Positions 20,446 through 32,961 of a DNA stretch of 64,000 bases are shown in pieces; the stretch's first letter is position 1, and each line of letters starts with the position of its first letter. Position numbers and translations under genes: made by a program. The DNA lies in assembly GCA_030065155.1 (NCBI GenBank), contig JASJDI010000001.1:24003-88002 (forward strand), in the 5' to 3' direction. The stretch comes from Xenococcaceae cyanobacterium MO_188.B29 (lineage in GTDB: Bacteria; Cyanobacteriota; Cyanobacteriia; Cyanobacteriales; Xenococcaceae). The notes under the pieces are model-generated. The model was not told the origin of the DNA and searched no databases. It was given only the letters and a program-made list of their open reading frames with translations.

Positions 20446-23400
20446 ATGATTACCGACCCTGTTATTCGCGATCAAGCTTATCAATACTTCCTAGAAGAAG
20501 CTCCCGAACTACTAGAAACAATCGAACAAGAATTATTTGCGATTAATGATAGCTCTCTAGACCGCAAAGAAAGAGCTTTAAGAGTAAACAATTTAATGCG
20601 AGCAACCCATACCCTAAAAGGAGGGGCTGCCAATGTTGGATTAGAAACCATTAAAACTGTTGCTCATCACATTGAAGATGTCTTTAAAGCTCTTTACAAT
20701 CCTGAATTAGAGATTGATCGAGAAACCAAAAAATTACTATATGAAATATATGAATGTTTGCGAGATCCTCTCACAGCAGAATTTAGTCAAATTTCTATCG
20801 ATCATGAAGAAGTACTAAATCGTTCAGCAACTGTTTTCGCCGAGCTACAGAGTAAACTAGGTGATTATTTGACTGGTCAAGATGCCTTCCCAACTTCCGA
20901 AGAGCTAGGCTTAGATATTGTTGAATCTTTGTTTCAAGTTGTCATACCAGAAAGAATCCAGGAACTCTCTGCTGCTATAGAAGATCCTGATAATAATTCT
21001 ATTAGTGAGGTTTTAAGTTCTCAAGCAGAAATATTTGTTGGCTTAGCAGAGTCGATTAATTTACCAGGATTAGGGGAAATCGCTCAAGCTATTTTGCAAG
21101 CTCTTGAACTTAATCCAGAACAGGAATTAGAAATTGCGCACATCGCCATCGCTAATCTTAAAGCAGCACAACAAGCAGTCGCTAATGGCGATCGCGATCG
21201 TGGTGGGGAGCCATCGGCTGAATTACGACAATTAGCAGGGATTACTGCTGACTCTGTTAGTAATCAAAGTGAAGAATCAGCAATAGATTCAGCTTTTGAT
21301 CATGATGTTGAAGCATTTTTTGCTACTGATTCTGAGGATACTGCTAGTAGTCAATCTGAAGAAATCTATGCAGAACATGATTTTAGTGGTGTAAGAGAAA
21401 ATCAAGATGCTCCTGTTGAACTAGTAAGTGAAATTTGGGGTGAAGAGGAAATTTCCCTTTCTGAGCCAGAGACAGACAGTGAAAATTCACAACAACCCGT
21501 TGAACAAATCTGGGGTGAAGCCATTGAAGAAGAAACCCAAGACTCGATCGTTGAGTCAGAAATAGTTACTTCTGTCTCCACATCAGTAGAAGAAGTCCCA
21601 ATTTCCCAAATTTCTTCTGCTCAAACTAAGTCTGCTCCTAAATCGTCACCCAAGTCTCCATCTAAACCATCATCTAAAGCTCCCATCAGCCAAACCGTCA
21701 GAGTTAATTTAGAATCCTTAGAAAACTTAAATGATCTGGTCGGTGAGATCTTAATTCAGCAAAACCAAAATGTCTTAAAAGATGAGCAGGTTTATGGCTC
21801 TGTACAAGAATTAATCAGTAAAATTAAATTTAATGAGCAAGTTATCAATCAAATTATCGATCTAGTTGATGAAATTTGTTTATCTCCTCAACAACAACAA
21901 GTCTTGCAAGAGTTACCAGCAAAATTACAACAAATAACTAATCAATCTCCTCAATCTAACCATCAATCTCAACTCAAGCTTCAATCTATTAATGCCTTAG
22001 AACAAAGTAGTAAATTAAATCAACTATTACAGTTAGCCAATGAGAGTAATTTGGAATTGAGTCAAATTGGCGAAAAAATTAAAAATTTCAACAAACAATC
22101 ACGAAGAAGTACCCAAAAGCAGCAGCGTATGTTGCTCAATATGAGGGACGAATTGATTGAAACGAGAATGTCTCCTATAGGCAGAATTTTCAATCGTTTC
22201 TCACCAATGTTGCAACAACTAGCTAATAGTTATGAAAAACAAGTAGAACTGAAGATTACTGGTAGCCATATTTTAGTTGATAAAACAGTTGAAGAAAAAT
22301 TATATAATCCTCTTCTGCATTTAGTTCGTAATGCTTTCGATCATGGTGTTGAGTCTCCAGAGATGAGGGTTCAAGCTGGTAAGCCAGAGATAGGAAAAAT
22401 TGAACTTAGAGCTTATTATCAAGGTAGCCAAACAGTAATTGAAGTAAGAGACGATGGCAACGGAATTAATTTAGAAAAAGTTAAAAATCGTGGTATCAAA
22501 CAAAATCTGATTACACCACAACAAGCAAGTAATAGCTCTCCTGCTCAATTACTAGAATTATTATTTGAGCCTGGTTTTTCTACGGCTGCTGGAGTAAGTG
22601 AATTATCTGGAAGAGGTGTAGGGTTAGATGTAGTTCGCACTCAGATTGAAGAGCTAAAAGGAACTATCTCTATTGACTCTGTTCCTGGTCAGGGAACGGT
22701 TTTTTCTCTGCAAATACCACTGACTCTTACTATTGCTAAATTAATGTTAATTCAAGCTAAGGGTATCACCTATGCTTTACTCATTGATGCGATCGAAAGA
22801 ATTATTTTACCTACTTCCCATCAAGTGAAAGAATTAGATGGTCAGAAAGTATTACACTGGCAGACAGAGGAAGGTAATCAGGTTATTCCTGTGCGAAAAC
22901 TAGCTAATTTGATGGAGTATCCCCGTACTCCTCTTTGTAGTTCTAGTTACATAACTAATGATGTTGCTCGTCCTGTTTTGCTACTTCGTCGTCAAGGAGG
23001 ATTGATTGGCTTGGAAGTAGAACAAATTTTGGGCGAACAAGAGTTAGTCATCAGACCCCTAGGTAGTGCGATCGCACCACCTATTTATGTATATGGTTGT
23101 AGTATTTTGCGCGATAGTAGTTTAACTTTAGTTATTGATGGAGTTGCTCTAGTCAAAACTTTTCAAGAGAAAAAGGCTTATAGTGGTCATCAAGCTTACC
23201 TAGCTAGTTCTTTGCCACCTGCCTTACCTGCTGCTCCTCAATCTAGTCAACAGCAACAACTACCTCAAGCTTCCCTTAAACTTGCCCAAACCTTATTAGT
23301 AGTAGATGATTCATCTAGTCTCAGACATAGTATATCTATGTCCTTAGAAAAAATAAGCGATCGAGTCTTAAGAGCAGAGAATGGACTGAAAGCTTTAGAA

Positions 23401-23688
23401 AAATTACATCAAGAAAAAGATATTAATTTAGTAGTTTGTGATTTAGAAATGCCTTATATGAATGGTTTTCAGTTTTTAAAAGCTGTTCATCAACATCCAG
23501 ACTTTTCCCAAATACCAGTGATTATGCTTACTTCTAGAGATAGCAGTAAACATCGCCAATTGGCTATGCAATTGGGTGCAACTGCTTATTTAACTAAACC
23601 TCATAATGAGCAGGAGCTATTTGAAACTATAGGTAATATCCTGAATCAACACTCATCTCTAACTTCTGCTCAAAGAACTTTTGTTTAG
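20446..23688 (+). CDS. pixL: Hybrid CheA-type histidine kinase (Hpt-HATPase-CheW-REC), PixL-type
   Basis: Hpt ATHTLKGGAANVGLETI; RNAFDHGVESPEMRVQAGKPEIG; ELSGRGVGLDVVRTQIEELKG; C-terminal REC TLLVVDDSSSLRHSISMSLEK. Confidence 0.92.
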   Translation: MITDPVIRDQAYQYFLEEAPELLETIEQELFAINDSSLDRKERALRVNNLMRATHTLKGGAANVGLETIKTVAHHIEDVFKALYNPELEIDRETKKLLYEIYECLRDPLTAEFSQISIDHEEVLNRSATVFAELQSKLGDYLTGQDAFPTSEELGLDIVESLFQVVIPERIQELSAAIEDPDNNSISEVLSSQAEIFVGLAESINLPGLGEIAQAILQALELNPEQELEIAHIAIANLKAAQQAVANGDRDRGGEPSAELRQLAGITADSVSNQSEESAIDSAFDHDVEAFFATDSEDTASSQSEEIYAEHDFSGVRENQDAPVELVSEIWGEEEISLSEPETDSENSQQPVEQIWGEAIEEETQDSIVESEIVTSVSTSVEEVPISQISSAQTKSAPKSSPKSPSKPSSKAPISQTVRVNLESLENLNDLVGEILIQQNQNVLKDEQVYGSVQELISKIKFNEQVINQIIDLVDEICLSPQQQQVLQELPAKLQQITNQSPQSNHQSQLKLQSINALEQSSKLNQLLQLANESNLELSQIGEKIKNFNKQSRRSTQKQQRMLLNMRDELIETRMSPIGRIFNRFSPMLQQLANSYEKQVELKITGSHILVDKTVEEKLYNPLLHLVRNAFDHGVESPEMRVQAGKPEIGKIELRAYYQGSQTVIEVRDDGNGINLEKVKNRGIKQNLITPQQASNSSPAQLLELLFEPGFSTAAGVSELSGRGVGLDVVRTQIEELKGTISIDSVPGQGTVFSLQIPLTLTIAKLMLIQAKGITYALLIDAIERIILPTSHQVKELDGQKVLHWQTEEGNQVIPVRKLANLMEYPRTPLCSSSYITNDVARPVLLLRRQGGLIGLEVEQILGEQELVIRPLGSAIAPPIYVYGCSILRDSSLTLVIDGVALVKTFQEKKAYSGHQAYLASSLPPALPAAPQSSQQQQLPQASLKLAQTLLVVDDSSSLRHSISMSLEKISDRVLRAENGLKALEKLHQEKDINLVVCDLEMPYMNGFQFLKAVHQHPDFSQIPVIMLTSRDSSKHRQLAMQLGATAYLTKPHNEQELFETIGNILNQHSSLTSAQRTFV

Positions 23689-23715
23689 GAATAGATAGTT
23701 TGATTTATGTCAAAA

Positions 23716-24042
23716 TTAGCTATCTGTAGTAGAAACAGGTTCAGCTTCAACGTCTACAGTATTATTGCTAGTTCCTTGTTCTCCAAAATCATCTTTTTGT
23801 TGACTAGATTTATATCGATCCATAATCAATTGAGATACTTCTGTTACCAATAGGCTAACTAACACAAAATCATCTAATGCACCCGCAATGGGAATAAAGT
23901 CTGGAGAGATATCGATCGGGCTAATTAGATAAGCTAATGTCCCCAGAATAATCCACCAGCGATACTTGGGATTACGAATAGTACTGCGATACCAACTATA
24001 GATTGATGTAGCTGAAATTTTCATGTTTAGTAAGTTTATCAA
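23716..24042 (-). CDS. YkvA family protein (DUF1232)
   Basis: LGTLAYLISPIDISPDFIPIAGALDDFVL. Confidence 0.9.
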   Translation of the reverse strand: MINLLNMKISATSIYSWYRSTIRNPKYRWWIILGTLAYLISPIDISPDFIPIAGALDDFVLVSLLVTEVSQLIMDRYKSSQQKDDFGEQGTSNNTVDVEAEPVSTTDS

Positions 24043-24128
24043 CTACTTTTAGTTTGACAAATTCTTGTTGTTTTTCTAGTGTGGATAACCCCATAGATTA
24101 AAGTTCGGGATAATAATTTTACTGATTA

Positions 24129-24818
24129 TTAGCTAAAAATAGCCAGCAAATCAAAACCAATTTTGCGATTTTTTGAACGATAAGAAAAGAACCCAAATAG
24201 CAATTGAGATAAAATCCAACGGCGTAAATATACAATCAAGAAACTTTTACTTAATTCCTGGAATAATAATAACAATAATACTATTGTTAACAATTTGACT
24301 AAATTACTAAGATCTAATAGAAATACAATGAAAGGTGTAATCAAAATAGTAAGAATTAAAGCTATATACCAAGACAACCATTTACTATGTTTTTTTTTCT
24401 CTAAAGGAAGTTGATTAAACATTTGCTCAATCAGCCAGTAATGAGCATTAATAATTGTCTGTAACAACTGATGATTTTTCCAGTCATCATGGCAAATATA
24501 TTGACAAATTTTTCCTTCTACAGAAATAGTACTCTTTACTTTAGCTATCTCTTGAGTATCTTGCTGATAATAAGTAGAGAAAGTTATTTCGGAGGGGATA
24601 TTACTTTGTCTCTCTACTAAAATGTAATAGCGGAAATCTGCTAATACGTAGGGAGAAAGTTGGATTTTTAGTCTTTTGGCTTGTGCTTGTTTAATTTCGC
24701 GAAGATAGTCTATATTCAGGTAGAAACGGACACCGTTAGGAATAATGCGTCTAGGACTAATACGTTCTTGATTAATATAAATGCACGAATCTAACACAAT
24801 ATTTAGTAAAAATAACAA
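24129..24818 (-). CDS. Hypothetical membrane protein
   Basis: Two hydrophobic segments (WLSWYIALILTILITPFIVFLL; LVKLLTIVLLLLLFQ); operon context. Confidence 0.65.
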   Translation of the reverse strand: MLFLLNIVLDSCIYINQERISPRRIIPNGVRFYLNIDYLREIKQAQAKRLKIQLSPYVLADFRYYILVERQSNIPSEITFSTYYQQDTQEIAKVKSTISVEGKICQYICHDDWKNHQLLQTIINAHYWLIEQMFNQLPLEKKKHSKWLSWYIALILTILITPFIVFLLDLSNLVKLLTIVLLLLLFQELSKSFLIVYLRRWILSQLLFGFFSYRSKNRKIGFDLLAIFS

Positions 24819-24839
24819 ATAAAACTATTGTAGTTATGG

Positions 24840-25622
24840 TTATTTATGATTATGAACGATTGTAATAATAAATTCCAAGAGTCCTTGCCAATGCTTTTCT
24901 CCAGCTTCTACTCCCTGTCTATGCAATTCTAGGATTTTGTCTTGATGGGGATGGCTTAACAGTTTTTGGTCGTAACAATTAGAAATTTGACCACCTAATT
25001 GAATCCGAGTTTGAGCATAAATAATATCTGCTGATTTTGATTGCCACAAAACTTGATTACGTTGATCCAAAATGTGTTTAAGCTCTCCTAATTTACGCAA
25101 AGTTCGCAAAAAAGGATAGTCTTGTAGAAGCTGGTGCAATGCCAGCATTATGGGTTGATTATCGCTATCAAGAGGATTGGGTAATCTACTTTGAAGATTT
25201 TCCCACTCATTATTAGGCTGAGTCAAAATAGCTAAATCTTGTTTAATTTGCTTTGATGCCTTCTCATCATACAATTCAGATTTAGGATCGACTAGCAAAA
25301 AAGCGTAATCTAACTCTAGCTGACGACGAAGACTAAGATAATGCTCCCATAGAGAAGAATGAATATTTAACTTTTCTAGATTTGGTCTAGAAATAGCATA
25401 AACTTCTTGATACACTTGCCAGGGTAGAAATTTTTCTGTAGTAATTTTTTCGACAAGAGAAGTATTAACTTCAACTGAAGCAATTTCACCGACAAGAACA
25501 TTCAAAGATTCTAACCAGCGATCGAGTCGTTGGGAGTTGTTTTCTTTTACTTTGATTTCTTGATTATAGGAGATACTTTTTGATTGTTGATGATTTTTTC
25601 TTGCTCTTCGTTTGGATGCCAC
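24840..25622 (-). CDS. Hypothetical protein
   Basis: 260-codon ORF in a same-strand operon; basic N-terminus; no family recognised. Confidence 0.65.
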   Translation of the reverse strand: MASKRRARKNHQQSKSISYNQEIKVKENNSQRLDRWLESLNVLVGEIASVEVNTSLVEKITTEKFLPWQVYQEVYAISRPNLEKLNIHSSLWEHYLSLRRQLELDYAFLLVDPKSELYDEKASKQIKQDLAILTQPNNEWENLQSRLPNPLDSDNQPIMLALHQLLQDYPFLRTLRKLGELKHILDQRNQVLWQSKSADIIYAQTRIQLGGQISNCYDQKLLSHPHQDKILELHRQGVEAGEKHWQGLLEFIITIVHNHK

Positions 25623-25643
25623 AGATCTTGATAATGATTGTAA

Positions 25644-26408
25644 TTATTTATCTTTATTTTCTTCTGAGGATGCTCCTGGTGCGCCAGCAAATAATTGTGT
25701 TTCTTCTCCTTCCCAATCTTGCCAGTCTTCAGATTCATCTAAGTCTAGGGAAGAAAGATCGAGTAGATCGACATCGATATCTTGTTCGTCTTCTTCTAGC
25801 CATTCACCCCAGTCTTCAGCTTCAGATTCTGGACTCACTACTAAATTAGAATTATTGTGGTTATGTCCATTCTGAATAAAAGTTGGGGGACTCTCAAGAT
25901 TATTTGTTGTTTCTAACAAATTTTGTCCAGAAGAAGCTATTTGAGGTTCAGGATCTTGTTGTGGTGTTTGCCGATCTGATAGTAGTGGGGAGGCTTGTGC
26001 CTCTAAGTATTTAATATCTTGATAATTTCCTTCCAGTTGTTGTTGCTGCACATTGCTAATTAGGCTGAACATATTTTGCAGACTTTCTAGATTTTTTTCA
26101 ATTATTTGATGTCCTCTGGCTACTTGATCGAAGTGAAATTGTTGAACTTCTTGATAGGCAACATTACCCATTAAATCTTCGCTAATTTCGTTATGTATTT
26201 CTCCTTCAACTAAATTAATCCGAGTATGTAAACGTTTAATTGAAGGAGGATTCTGGGGCTGGGAATTATTTTCTGTTGCCGAATTAGGAGAGGATGGGGT
26301 GATAGAGGTAGTGATTTTCAACTCGGGAACTTGGCTGATAGCGATCGCTAGTGCTTCTTTCACCTTTCCCTCTCTCATCGCTTTTTTAAAATTTTCACTG
26401 GATGTCAT
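25644..26408 (-). CDS. Hypothetical protein with acidic C-terminus; paralog of the 26528-26914 product
   Basis: Shared core KRLHTRINLVEGEIHNEI..HFDQVARGHQIIEKNLESLQNMFSLI. Confidence 0.7.
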   Translation of the reverse strand: MTSSENFKKAMREGKVKEALAIAISQVPELKITTSITPSSPNSATENNSQPQNPPSIKRLHTRINLVEGEIHNEISEDLMGNVAYQEVQQFHFDQVARGHQIIEKNLESLQNMFSLISNVQQQQLEGNYQDIKYLEAQASPLLSDRQTPQQDPEPQIASSGQNLLETTNNLESPPTFIQNGHNHNNSNLVVSPESEAEDWGEWLEEDEQDIDVDLLDLSSLDLDESEDWQDWEGEETQLFAGAPGASSEENKDK

Positions 26409-26527
26409 AATCTTAATTTTCCTCGGTAGTTTTCCTTTTTAGTCTAGCGATTGAATGGCTTTTAATCTAAGTAAATATAAATTTTCTGATTATTTTGGCA
26501 AGATCTTACTTATGCACCTATTAAAGG

Positions 26528-26914
26528 TTATTTTGATGAAGATTTTGGCATCTCAGCTAAAGTATTATTCAGAATAGCAAACATTTTTTGTAAGCTTTCT
26601 AAGTTTCTTAAGATGGTTTCTCTTCCTTTTTTCACTTGCTCTTGATGTAATTTTTTGAGTTCAGCATAATCTTGATTTTTAATAACCTCACTGCCAATTT
26701 CGTTGTTGATTTCTCCATTCACCAAATTGATACGGGTACGCAAACAAGATTCGGAGAATGGCTTATCTTTGGCAATAATGGCTTGAGTTTCTAAGTTAGA
26801 AGAAGAAACCCAAGTAGTAATCTTTAATTCGATCGCTTCACTTGCAGCCAAAGTAAAGGCTTCTAAGAGTTTTCTTTCTCTGATTTTTTGTTTGAATTCT
26901 TCGAGCGCTGTCAT
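26528..26914 (-). CDS. Hypothetical protein; short paralog of the 25644-26408 product
   Basis: CLRTRINLVNGEINNEIGSEVI..LHQEQVKKGRETILRNLESLQKMFAIL. Confidence 0.7.
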   Translation of the reverse strand: MTALEEFKQKIRERKLLEAFTLAASEAIELKITTWVSSSNLETQAIIAKDKPFSESCLRTRINLVNGEINNEIGSEVIKNQDYAELKKLHQEQVKKGRETILRNLESLQKMFAILNNTLAEMPKSSSK

Positions 26915-26973
26915 AGTGGTAGGTAACTTTGCTTACCGATTAATGATTGACAATCTTTTCAGCATTCTTACTG

Positions 26974-27576
26974 TTATTTCTGCCAAAAGTCTGTGACATT
27001 GTAGCCCAACTCAAGCAACATCTGGTGTAACAAAGGAAGGCTCAAACCTATGACATTACTATGACAACCTTCGATTTTTTCAATAAATAAACCTCCTTTT
27101 CCTTCTAAGGCAAAACTTCCTGCACATTTGAGCGGTTCCCCACTCTGTACATAAGCTGCTATGGTTTCATCACTAAGATCGGCAAAGTAAACTTTTGTAA
27201 TGCCACAACGAACTAATTGTTGTTTCTTAACCAAATCAATTAGTGCATGACCAGTATATAGCATGCCCGTATTTCCTCGCATTACTTGCCAGCGATCGAT
27301 CGCTTCGGTTGCAGATTTGGGCTTACCATAAATTTTCCCCTCTACTTCCAGAACTGAATCACAACCCAAAACAAGGGCATTACTAAATTCGCTAGTTACA
27401 CTTTGCGCTTTACATATAGCTAGAGTTTGTACTAATTCAATGCCCTTGCCTGTTTGAATTTGAGATTCATCAAAATTGCTAATACGAACAATTGGCTTGA
27501 TTCCTGCTGTGTTTAATAATTTAAGACGAGCAGGAGAAGCTGAAGCTAAAACAAAGATAGGTAAAGGGTCTAACAT
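26974..27576 (-). CDS. maf: Maf-family nucleoside triphosphate pyrophosphatase
   Basis: [39 protein letters not shown]. Confidence 0.93.
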   Translation of the reverse strand: MLDPLPIFVLASASPARLKLLNTAGIKPIVRISNFDESQIQTGKGIELVQTLAICKAQSVTSEFSNALVLGCDSVLEVEGKIYGKPKSATEAIDRWQVMRGNTGMLYTGHALIDLVKKQQLVRCGITKVYFADLSDETIAAYVQSGEPLKCAGSFALEGKGGLFIEKIEGCHSNVIGLSLPLLHQMLLELGYNVTDFWQK

Positions 27577-27602
27577 TTAGTTCACAATAATAACTGCTAT
27601 AT

Positions 27603-28154
27603 CTAGCGTACAGAAAAAGATTGAGCAGCTACTTCAAAAGTATCTTTAACAGTTTCCCAACGGCTTTCAGGAGTAGAAAGATTGAAAGTAAATAATTTAC
27701 CATGACTGACAGCAACACTAGCTAAATTGTGTCGTTGTGGCTGATCTGGTACATCCACTTCATACTCTAGAAGATAATAACTTTTATCATTAGCCTGACG
27801 AGATTCTGCCCTCAGAAACGCGGAGTCAATTTCTAGATTGGGATTATTTTTGACCAAATTAAGAAAGCGATAACCTACTTCTGAGGGTGTACCCAAATCT
27901 TCTAAAGTTTTATCACTAGGAACATCGCTAATAATTACACTTAAATTCTCTGTGCGTTCAATCAAATCGCGGAAAACAACATCTACTCCTGCAGATGGGT
28001 TTTTAAGATCGACAGGTATCCAACCATTAGGGTAGAGAAATTCGTATCCTTTAGCAGGATTAACATAGCTTTTTAAACCACTAACTCCCACAGAGCAACT
28101 TGATAGAGTAATACTCAGTACAATTAGCAAGATAGAAATAAGGGATCTGAACAT
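27603..28154 (-). CDS. PsbP-like (CyanoP) lipoprotein
   Basis: Lipobox LSSCS; GLKSYVNPAKGYEFLYPNGWIPVDLKNPSAGVDVVFRDL. Confidence 0.85.
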   Translation of the reverse strand: MFRSLISILLIVLSITLSSCSVGVSGLKSYVNPAKGYEFLYPNGWIPVDLKNPSAGVDVVFRDLIERTENLSVIISDVPSDKTLEDLGTPSEVGYRFLNLVKNNPNLEIDSAFLRAESRQANDKSYYLLEYEVDVPDQPQRHNLASVAVSHGKLFTFNLSTPESRWETVKDTFEVAAQSFSVR

Positions 28155-28263
28155 TGGTCTTTAGATAATTTAGTTCTGGCTGTTTTATTGTCCCATTAAA
28201 ATTAGCTAGTTGCTGGATTTTATCTTTTCTGCGTTCTTTTAACTACTAGCTAACTCAGTTATT

Positions 28264-29580
28264 TCAGACTAAAAGTGTATTAGATTGACTGCGATCGGGT
28301 AATTCTTTTTCCAAATTACGCAAACGAGGTTCCCGAGAAGCGATCGCTACAGCAATAAGATTGATAATTCCCAGCAAAATTAAGAGTAAAGCAATACCTT
28401 GTCCGAATCCCACCCCAATAAATTTACCAATACTATCGGCTAACAAGCCATTTTCAGCCATTAAAGGATTAAAAATACGGTCTACTAAAGGCCCTGCTAG
28501 TAAATATGCTCCAATCGAGAGAGAACGTTCTATTGTTTGTTGTAGGGCAAATATTCTTCCTTGTAAACGAGGTGGTATTTTGCTTTGCCAAATTGCCTGA
28601 TTACAACTAATGATGATAGGCATAGAGAATAGGTAGCCGAAAATTCCTGCTGCTAGCACTACTGAAGAAATTCTTGTTCCTGCGAGGAAAACGATTATGC
28701 CTTGAAAAGCCACAAAACCGAGAATTGTTTTAACTCGATTTTGAAATCCCTTCCACAAACTGATCGTAATACTACCAAGCAACATCCCACAGCCACCAAT
28801 AGATAGGATAATTCCTAGTTCTTCTGTAGAATTAGGCTCGTAAAGTAGGGGCCAAAGTACAACTTCTAGCATTCCTGTCGTAAAGTAACTGATAGCCACA
28901 AACCCTAAAAGATTGCGCAAACCAAGTCTGACTGCGACATAATGCCAACTAGATCTAGTTTCGGCAAAAAGTTGACTAAAAATCTGCTCTTGTCTGTTTT
29001 TCCTGCGTTTGAGATAGGGAAATTTGACACAACTAAGAGTAGTTAGAGCGACTAGGAAAGTTACAAAGTCAATCAGGAGAATCCCATTCAGGTGAACAAC
29101 TTGCAGTAATAGTCCTGCGGTAAAAGGGGCAGCAATTTTGGCGATCGCGCTAGAAGCTTGCACCATACCGTTAGCCTGACTCAAATTTTTTTGCGGGACA
29201 AGTTGAGCGATCGCTGCTGTGTAAGCAGGTACTTGAAAGGCATTAAAACTAGAAGTGACAATAATAGCTAGATAAATATGCCAAATTTCTAACTGGCCTG
29301 AGAGGACAATTAACATTATGGTTAAGGTTACTATTCCTGCCACTAAATCACTTAAAATCATCGCATGACGACGATTCCACCTGTCTATCAAAACTCCAGC
29401 GAGAGGAGAAACAATTACTTTGGGTAAATAGATAAAGAGGATAGTGAGGGCAAACTGGGTAATAGTACCTGTCTCTTTATAGGTTTGTTCTAAAATCCAA
29501 AATCCTAAAGCAAACTCTGTTAACTTAGAGCCAAACAGAGAAACAACTTGTCCAATCCAAACGAGAAAGAAAATTCGCAT
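28264..29580 (-). CDS. MFS transporter
   Basis: Multi-TM; VSPLAGVLIDRWNRRHAMILSDLVAGI. Confidence 0.88.
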   Translation of the reverse strand: MRIFFLVWIGQVVSLFGSKLTEFALGFWILEQTYKETGTITQFALTILFIYLPKVIVSPLAGVLIDRWNRRHAMILSDLVAGIVTLTIMLIVLSGQLEIWHIYLAIIVTSSFNAFQVPAYTAAIAQLVPQKNLSQANGMVQASSAIAKIAAPFTAGLLLQVVHLNGILLIDFVTFLVALTTLSCVKFPYLKRRKNRQEQIFSQLFAETRSSWHYVAVRLGLRNLLGFVAISYFTTGMLEVVLWPLLYEPNSTEELGIILSIGGCGMLLGSITISLWKGFQNRVKTILGFVAFQGIIVFLAGTRISSVVLAAGIFGYLFSMPIIISCNQAIWQSKIPPRLQGRIFALQQTIERSLSIGAYLLAGPLVDRIFNPLMAENGLLADSIGKFIGVGFGQGIALLLILLGIINLIAVAIASREPRLRNLEKELPDRSQSNTLLV

Positions 29581-29945
29581 ATAGTAGATTTAAAATAAGT
29601 GAAATAAATTTAAGTCGGCTAAACTAGTATGCACAATCTAAATTAGATTTGATTGAGCAAAAAATAAGAAATAATTCATTTATATGTGCATCATATAGTA
29701 AAATTTCCTTAATTGAGTAAGCCTTATAAGTATTTATACTTATGAGACAAAATTGTAAAGTATCATTTATTTTAAGTACATGATAATTACAATTACCAGA
29801 AAGCATTTATTTTTTAGTTTTCAGATTTAATTTTCTAAAATTAAGAATATGAGAAAATAAAGGCTGTTTGCTAACAAAAGCAGAAATTAGGAATTAATAT
29901 AGTGTTTGGCGATCAGCCGATCAGGGTAATCAAAAGGTAAAGTCA

Positions 29946-31280
29946 ATGTCAATGGCAAAAGTTGAGGATTATTATTCCATTCTTCAAGTTTCTCCCCATG
30001 CACCTATTACAGATATCAAAGCAGCTTTTCGCCGTCTTGCTCGTTTGTATCATCCCGACTTAAATCCTGACGATCCTGAATCGGCAGAAAAATTCAAACA
30101 TATTTCTCAAGCTTATGAAACTTTATCTGATCCCAACAAGCGTCGTCGTTACGATCGAGAGTTGAGATTTAGGTCTAATCACAAGGTTAGTAAAAAAAAC
30201 GATGAATCGGGTAAAAAATCTAAATCTGCTCAGGATTATTATAGTCGGGGGATAAATAAGTCTCAACGCAAAGATTTCCAAGGCGCAATTGAAAACTACA
30301 CTAAAGCGATCGAAATAGATGCAAATTTTGTCGATGCTTACTTAAAACGATGTGAAATGCGCTACAAATTGGGAGATAACAAGGGAGTTTTAGAAGATTG
30401 CTCTCAAGTCTTAAGAATAGACCCTAGCATAGCTAAAGCACATTACTATCAGGGAAGAGCGCGTTATCGTTTGGGCTATGGACAATCAGCGATCGATTCC
30501 TACACGCAAGCTCTCCATCAAGATTGTAACTATGCTCAAGCATACTATTATCGGGCTTTAGCTTATCAAGAACAAAAAAATGCTACGGCAGCTTTAGAAG
30601 ATTTACACGTTGCTGCCAAATTATTTTACGATCAGGGCAATTTAAGTGCTTATCGTCTAACTAAGAAAACTATTCAAGACTCAACTCCTGGCATTTGGAA
30701 ACCAGGTCAATTGTCAGGAAATTTTAACCGTCTCTGGCAAAATTCAGCCTTAGTATTGATTACTTATTTATTTAACCCAGGAGGAGGATTATTACCGGCA
30801 TTTTCCAGCTTAGAAAAAAAAGAAGCTCTAGAAGTAGGTATTATCTATGGCATAATAGCTGATTTGATGTTTGTTTGTAGTATTTATGTAAATTGGAAAA
30901 ATTGGAGTAATGAAGATTTTCCTTTCGTAGCCCTTTGTTTTGTCGGCATTATTCCTTTTATGATTCTCATTATCTCTAGTCATTTAATCCGCTTCTTTTC
31001 TAATAGTCCTGGCAACATTAACACAGATGTTTTTATTGCTGGAACTACTCTTTTTCCTTTAGGGTTATTAGCTTGGATTATGGGGTTTATCTCCCTATCT
31101 TGGAATGTTTTTGTCTTGCCTTTTATTATTTTTGGTTGTTCTTACACTATTTTGACTCTCTATATTGGTTGCACTCAAGTATTAAACCTCGGCGAAGCCA
31201 AAGCTGCTTTTGTAACTCCGTTAATCCTACTTACTAGTATTTTTCTCTCTTATCTAGCATTTATTCCTGTCCTTCATTAA
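29946..31280 (+). CDS. J-domain/TPR membrane protein
   Basis: [34 protein letters not shown] (HPD motif); TPR repeats; C-terminal TM segments. Confidence 0.9.
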   Translation: MSMAKVEDYYSILQVSPHAPITDIKAAFRRLARLYHPDLNPDDPESAEKFKHISQAYETLSDPNKRRRYDRELRFRSNHKVSKKNDESGKKSKSAQDYYSRGINKSQRKDFQGAIENYTKAIEIDANFVDAYLKRCEMRYKLGDNKGVLEDCSQVLRIDPSIAKAHYYQGRARYRLGYGQSAIDSYTQALHQDCNYAQAYYYRALAYQEQKNATAALEDLHVAAKLFYDQGNLSAYRLTKKTIQDSTPGIWKPGQLSGNFNRLWQNSALVLITYLFNPGGGLLPAFSSLEKKEALEVGIIYGIIADLMFVCSIYVNWKNWSNEDFPFVALCFVGIIPFMILIISSHLIRFFSNSPGNINTDVFIAGTTLFPLGLLAWIMGFISLSWNVFVLPFIIFGCSYTILTLYIGCTQVLNLGEAKAAFVTPLILLTSIFLSYLAFIPVLH

Positions 31281-31344
31281 TAAAAGCTATATTTTCCTAT
31301 CCATACTGATACTCTTGGCTCTGATAGTGCTACAATCTATCACC

Positions 31345-31424
31345 ATAGCTAGGGGTGTCTAAAGACTTAGGCTGAGATAGTCCCTTGGAACCTGAGACTG
31401 GGTAATACCAGCGGAGGAAAGCTG
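31345..31424 (+). ncRNA. TPP riboswitch (THI box) upstream of thiC
   Basis: AGGGGTGTCT...GGCTGAGATAGTCCC...ACCTGAGACTGGGTAATACCAGCGGAGGAA, matching the THI-box consensus. Confidence 0.93.
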
Positions 31425-31442
31425 TTTATTGAGGAAAATTAA

Positions 31443-32825
<1,383 letters not shown>

Positions 32826-32961
32826 GCTTGTTTAAAAGCAGCGATCGCATGATTCAATCAACATAATTTGAGCTTTAAAAGCGATCGCTAAATATTCCCC
32901 TCAGAATTTTCATAGCGATCGCCAAAATCAGGGCAAACTTTCTCAAGATGGAGCGTCAAGA

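Noticed and set aside
25547-25875. Overlapping alternate-frame ORFs (63, 89 and 87 aa)
   Set aside because: They overlap the better-supported operon ORFs 24840-25622 and 25644-26408; Ser-rich and Leu-rich composition is typical of shadow frames.
32835-32935. Cluster of three GCGATCGC units after thiC as a possible CRISPR or regulatory array
   Set aside because: These are HIP1 octamers, pervasive across the window and in cyanobacterial genomes; no repeat-spacer periodicity.
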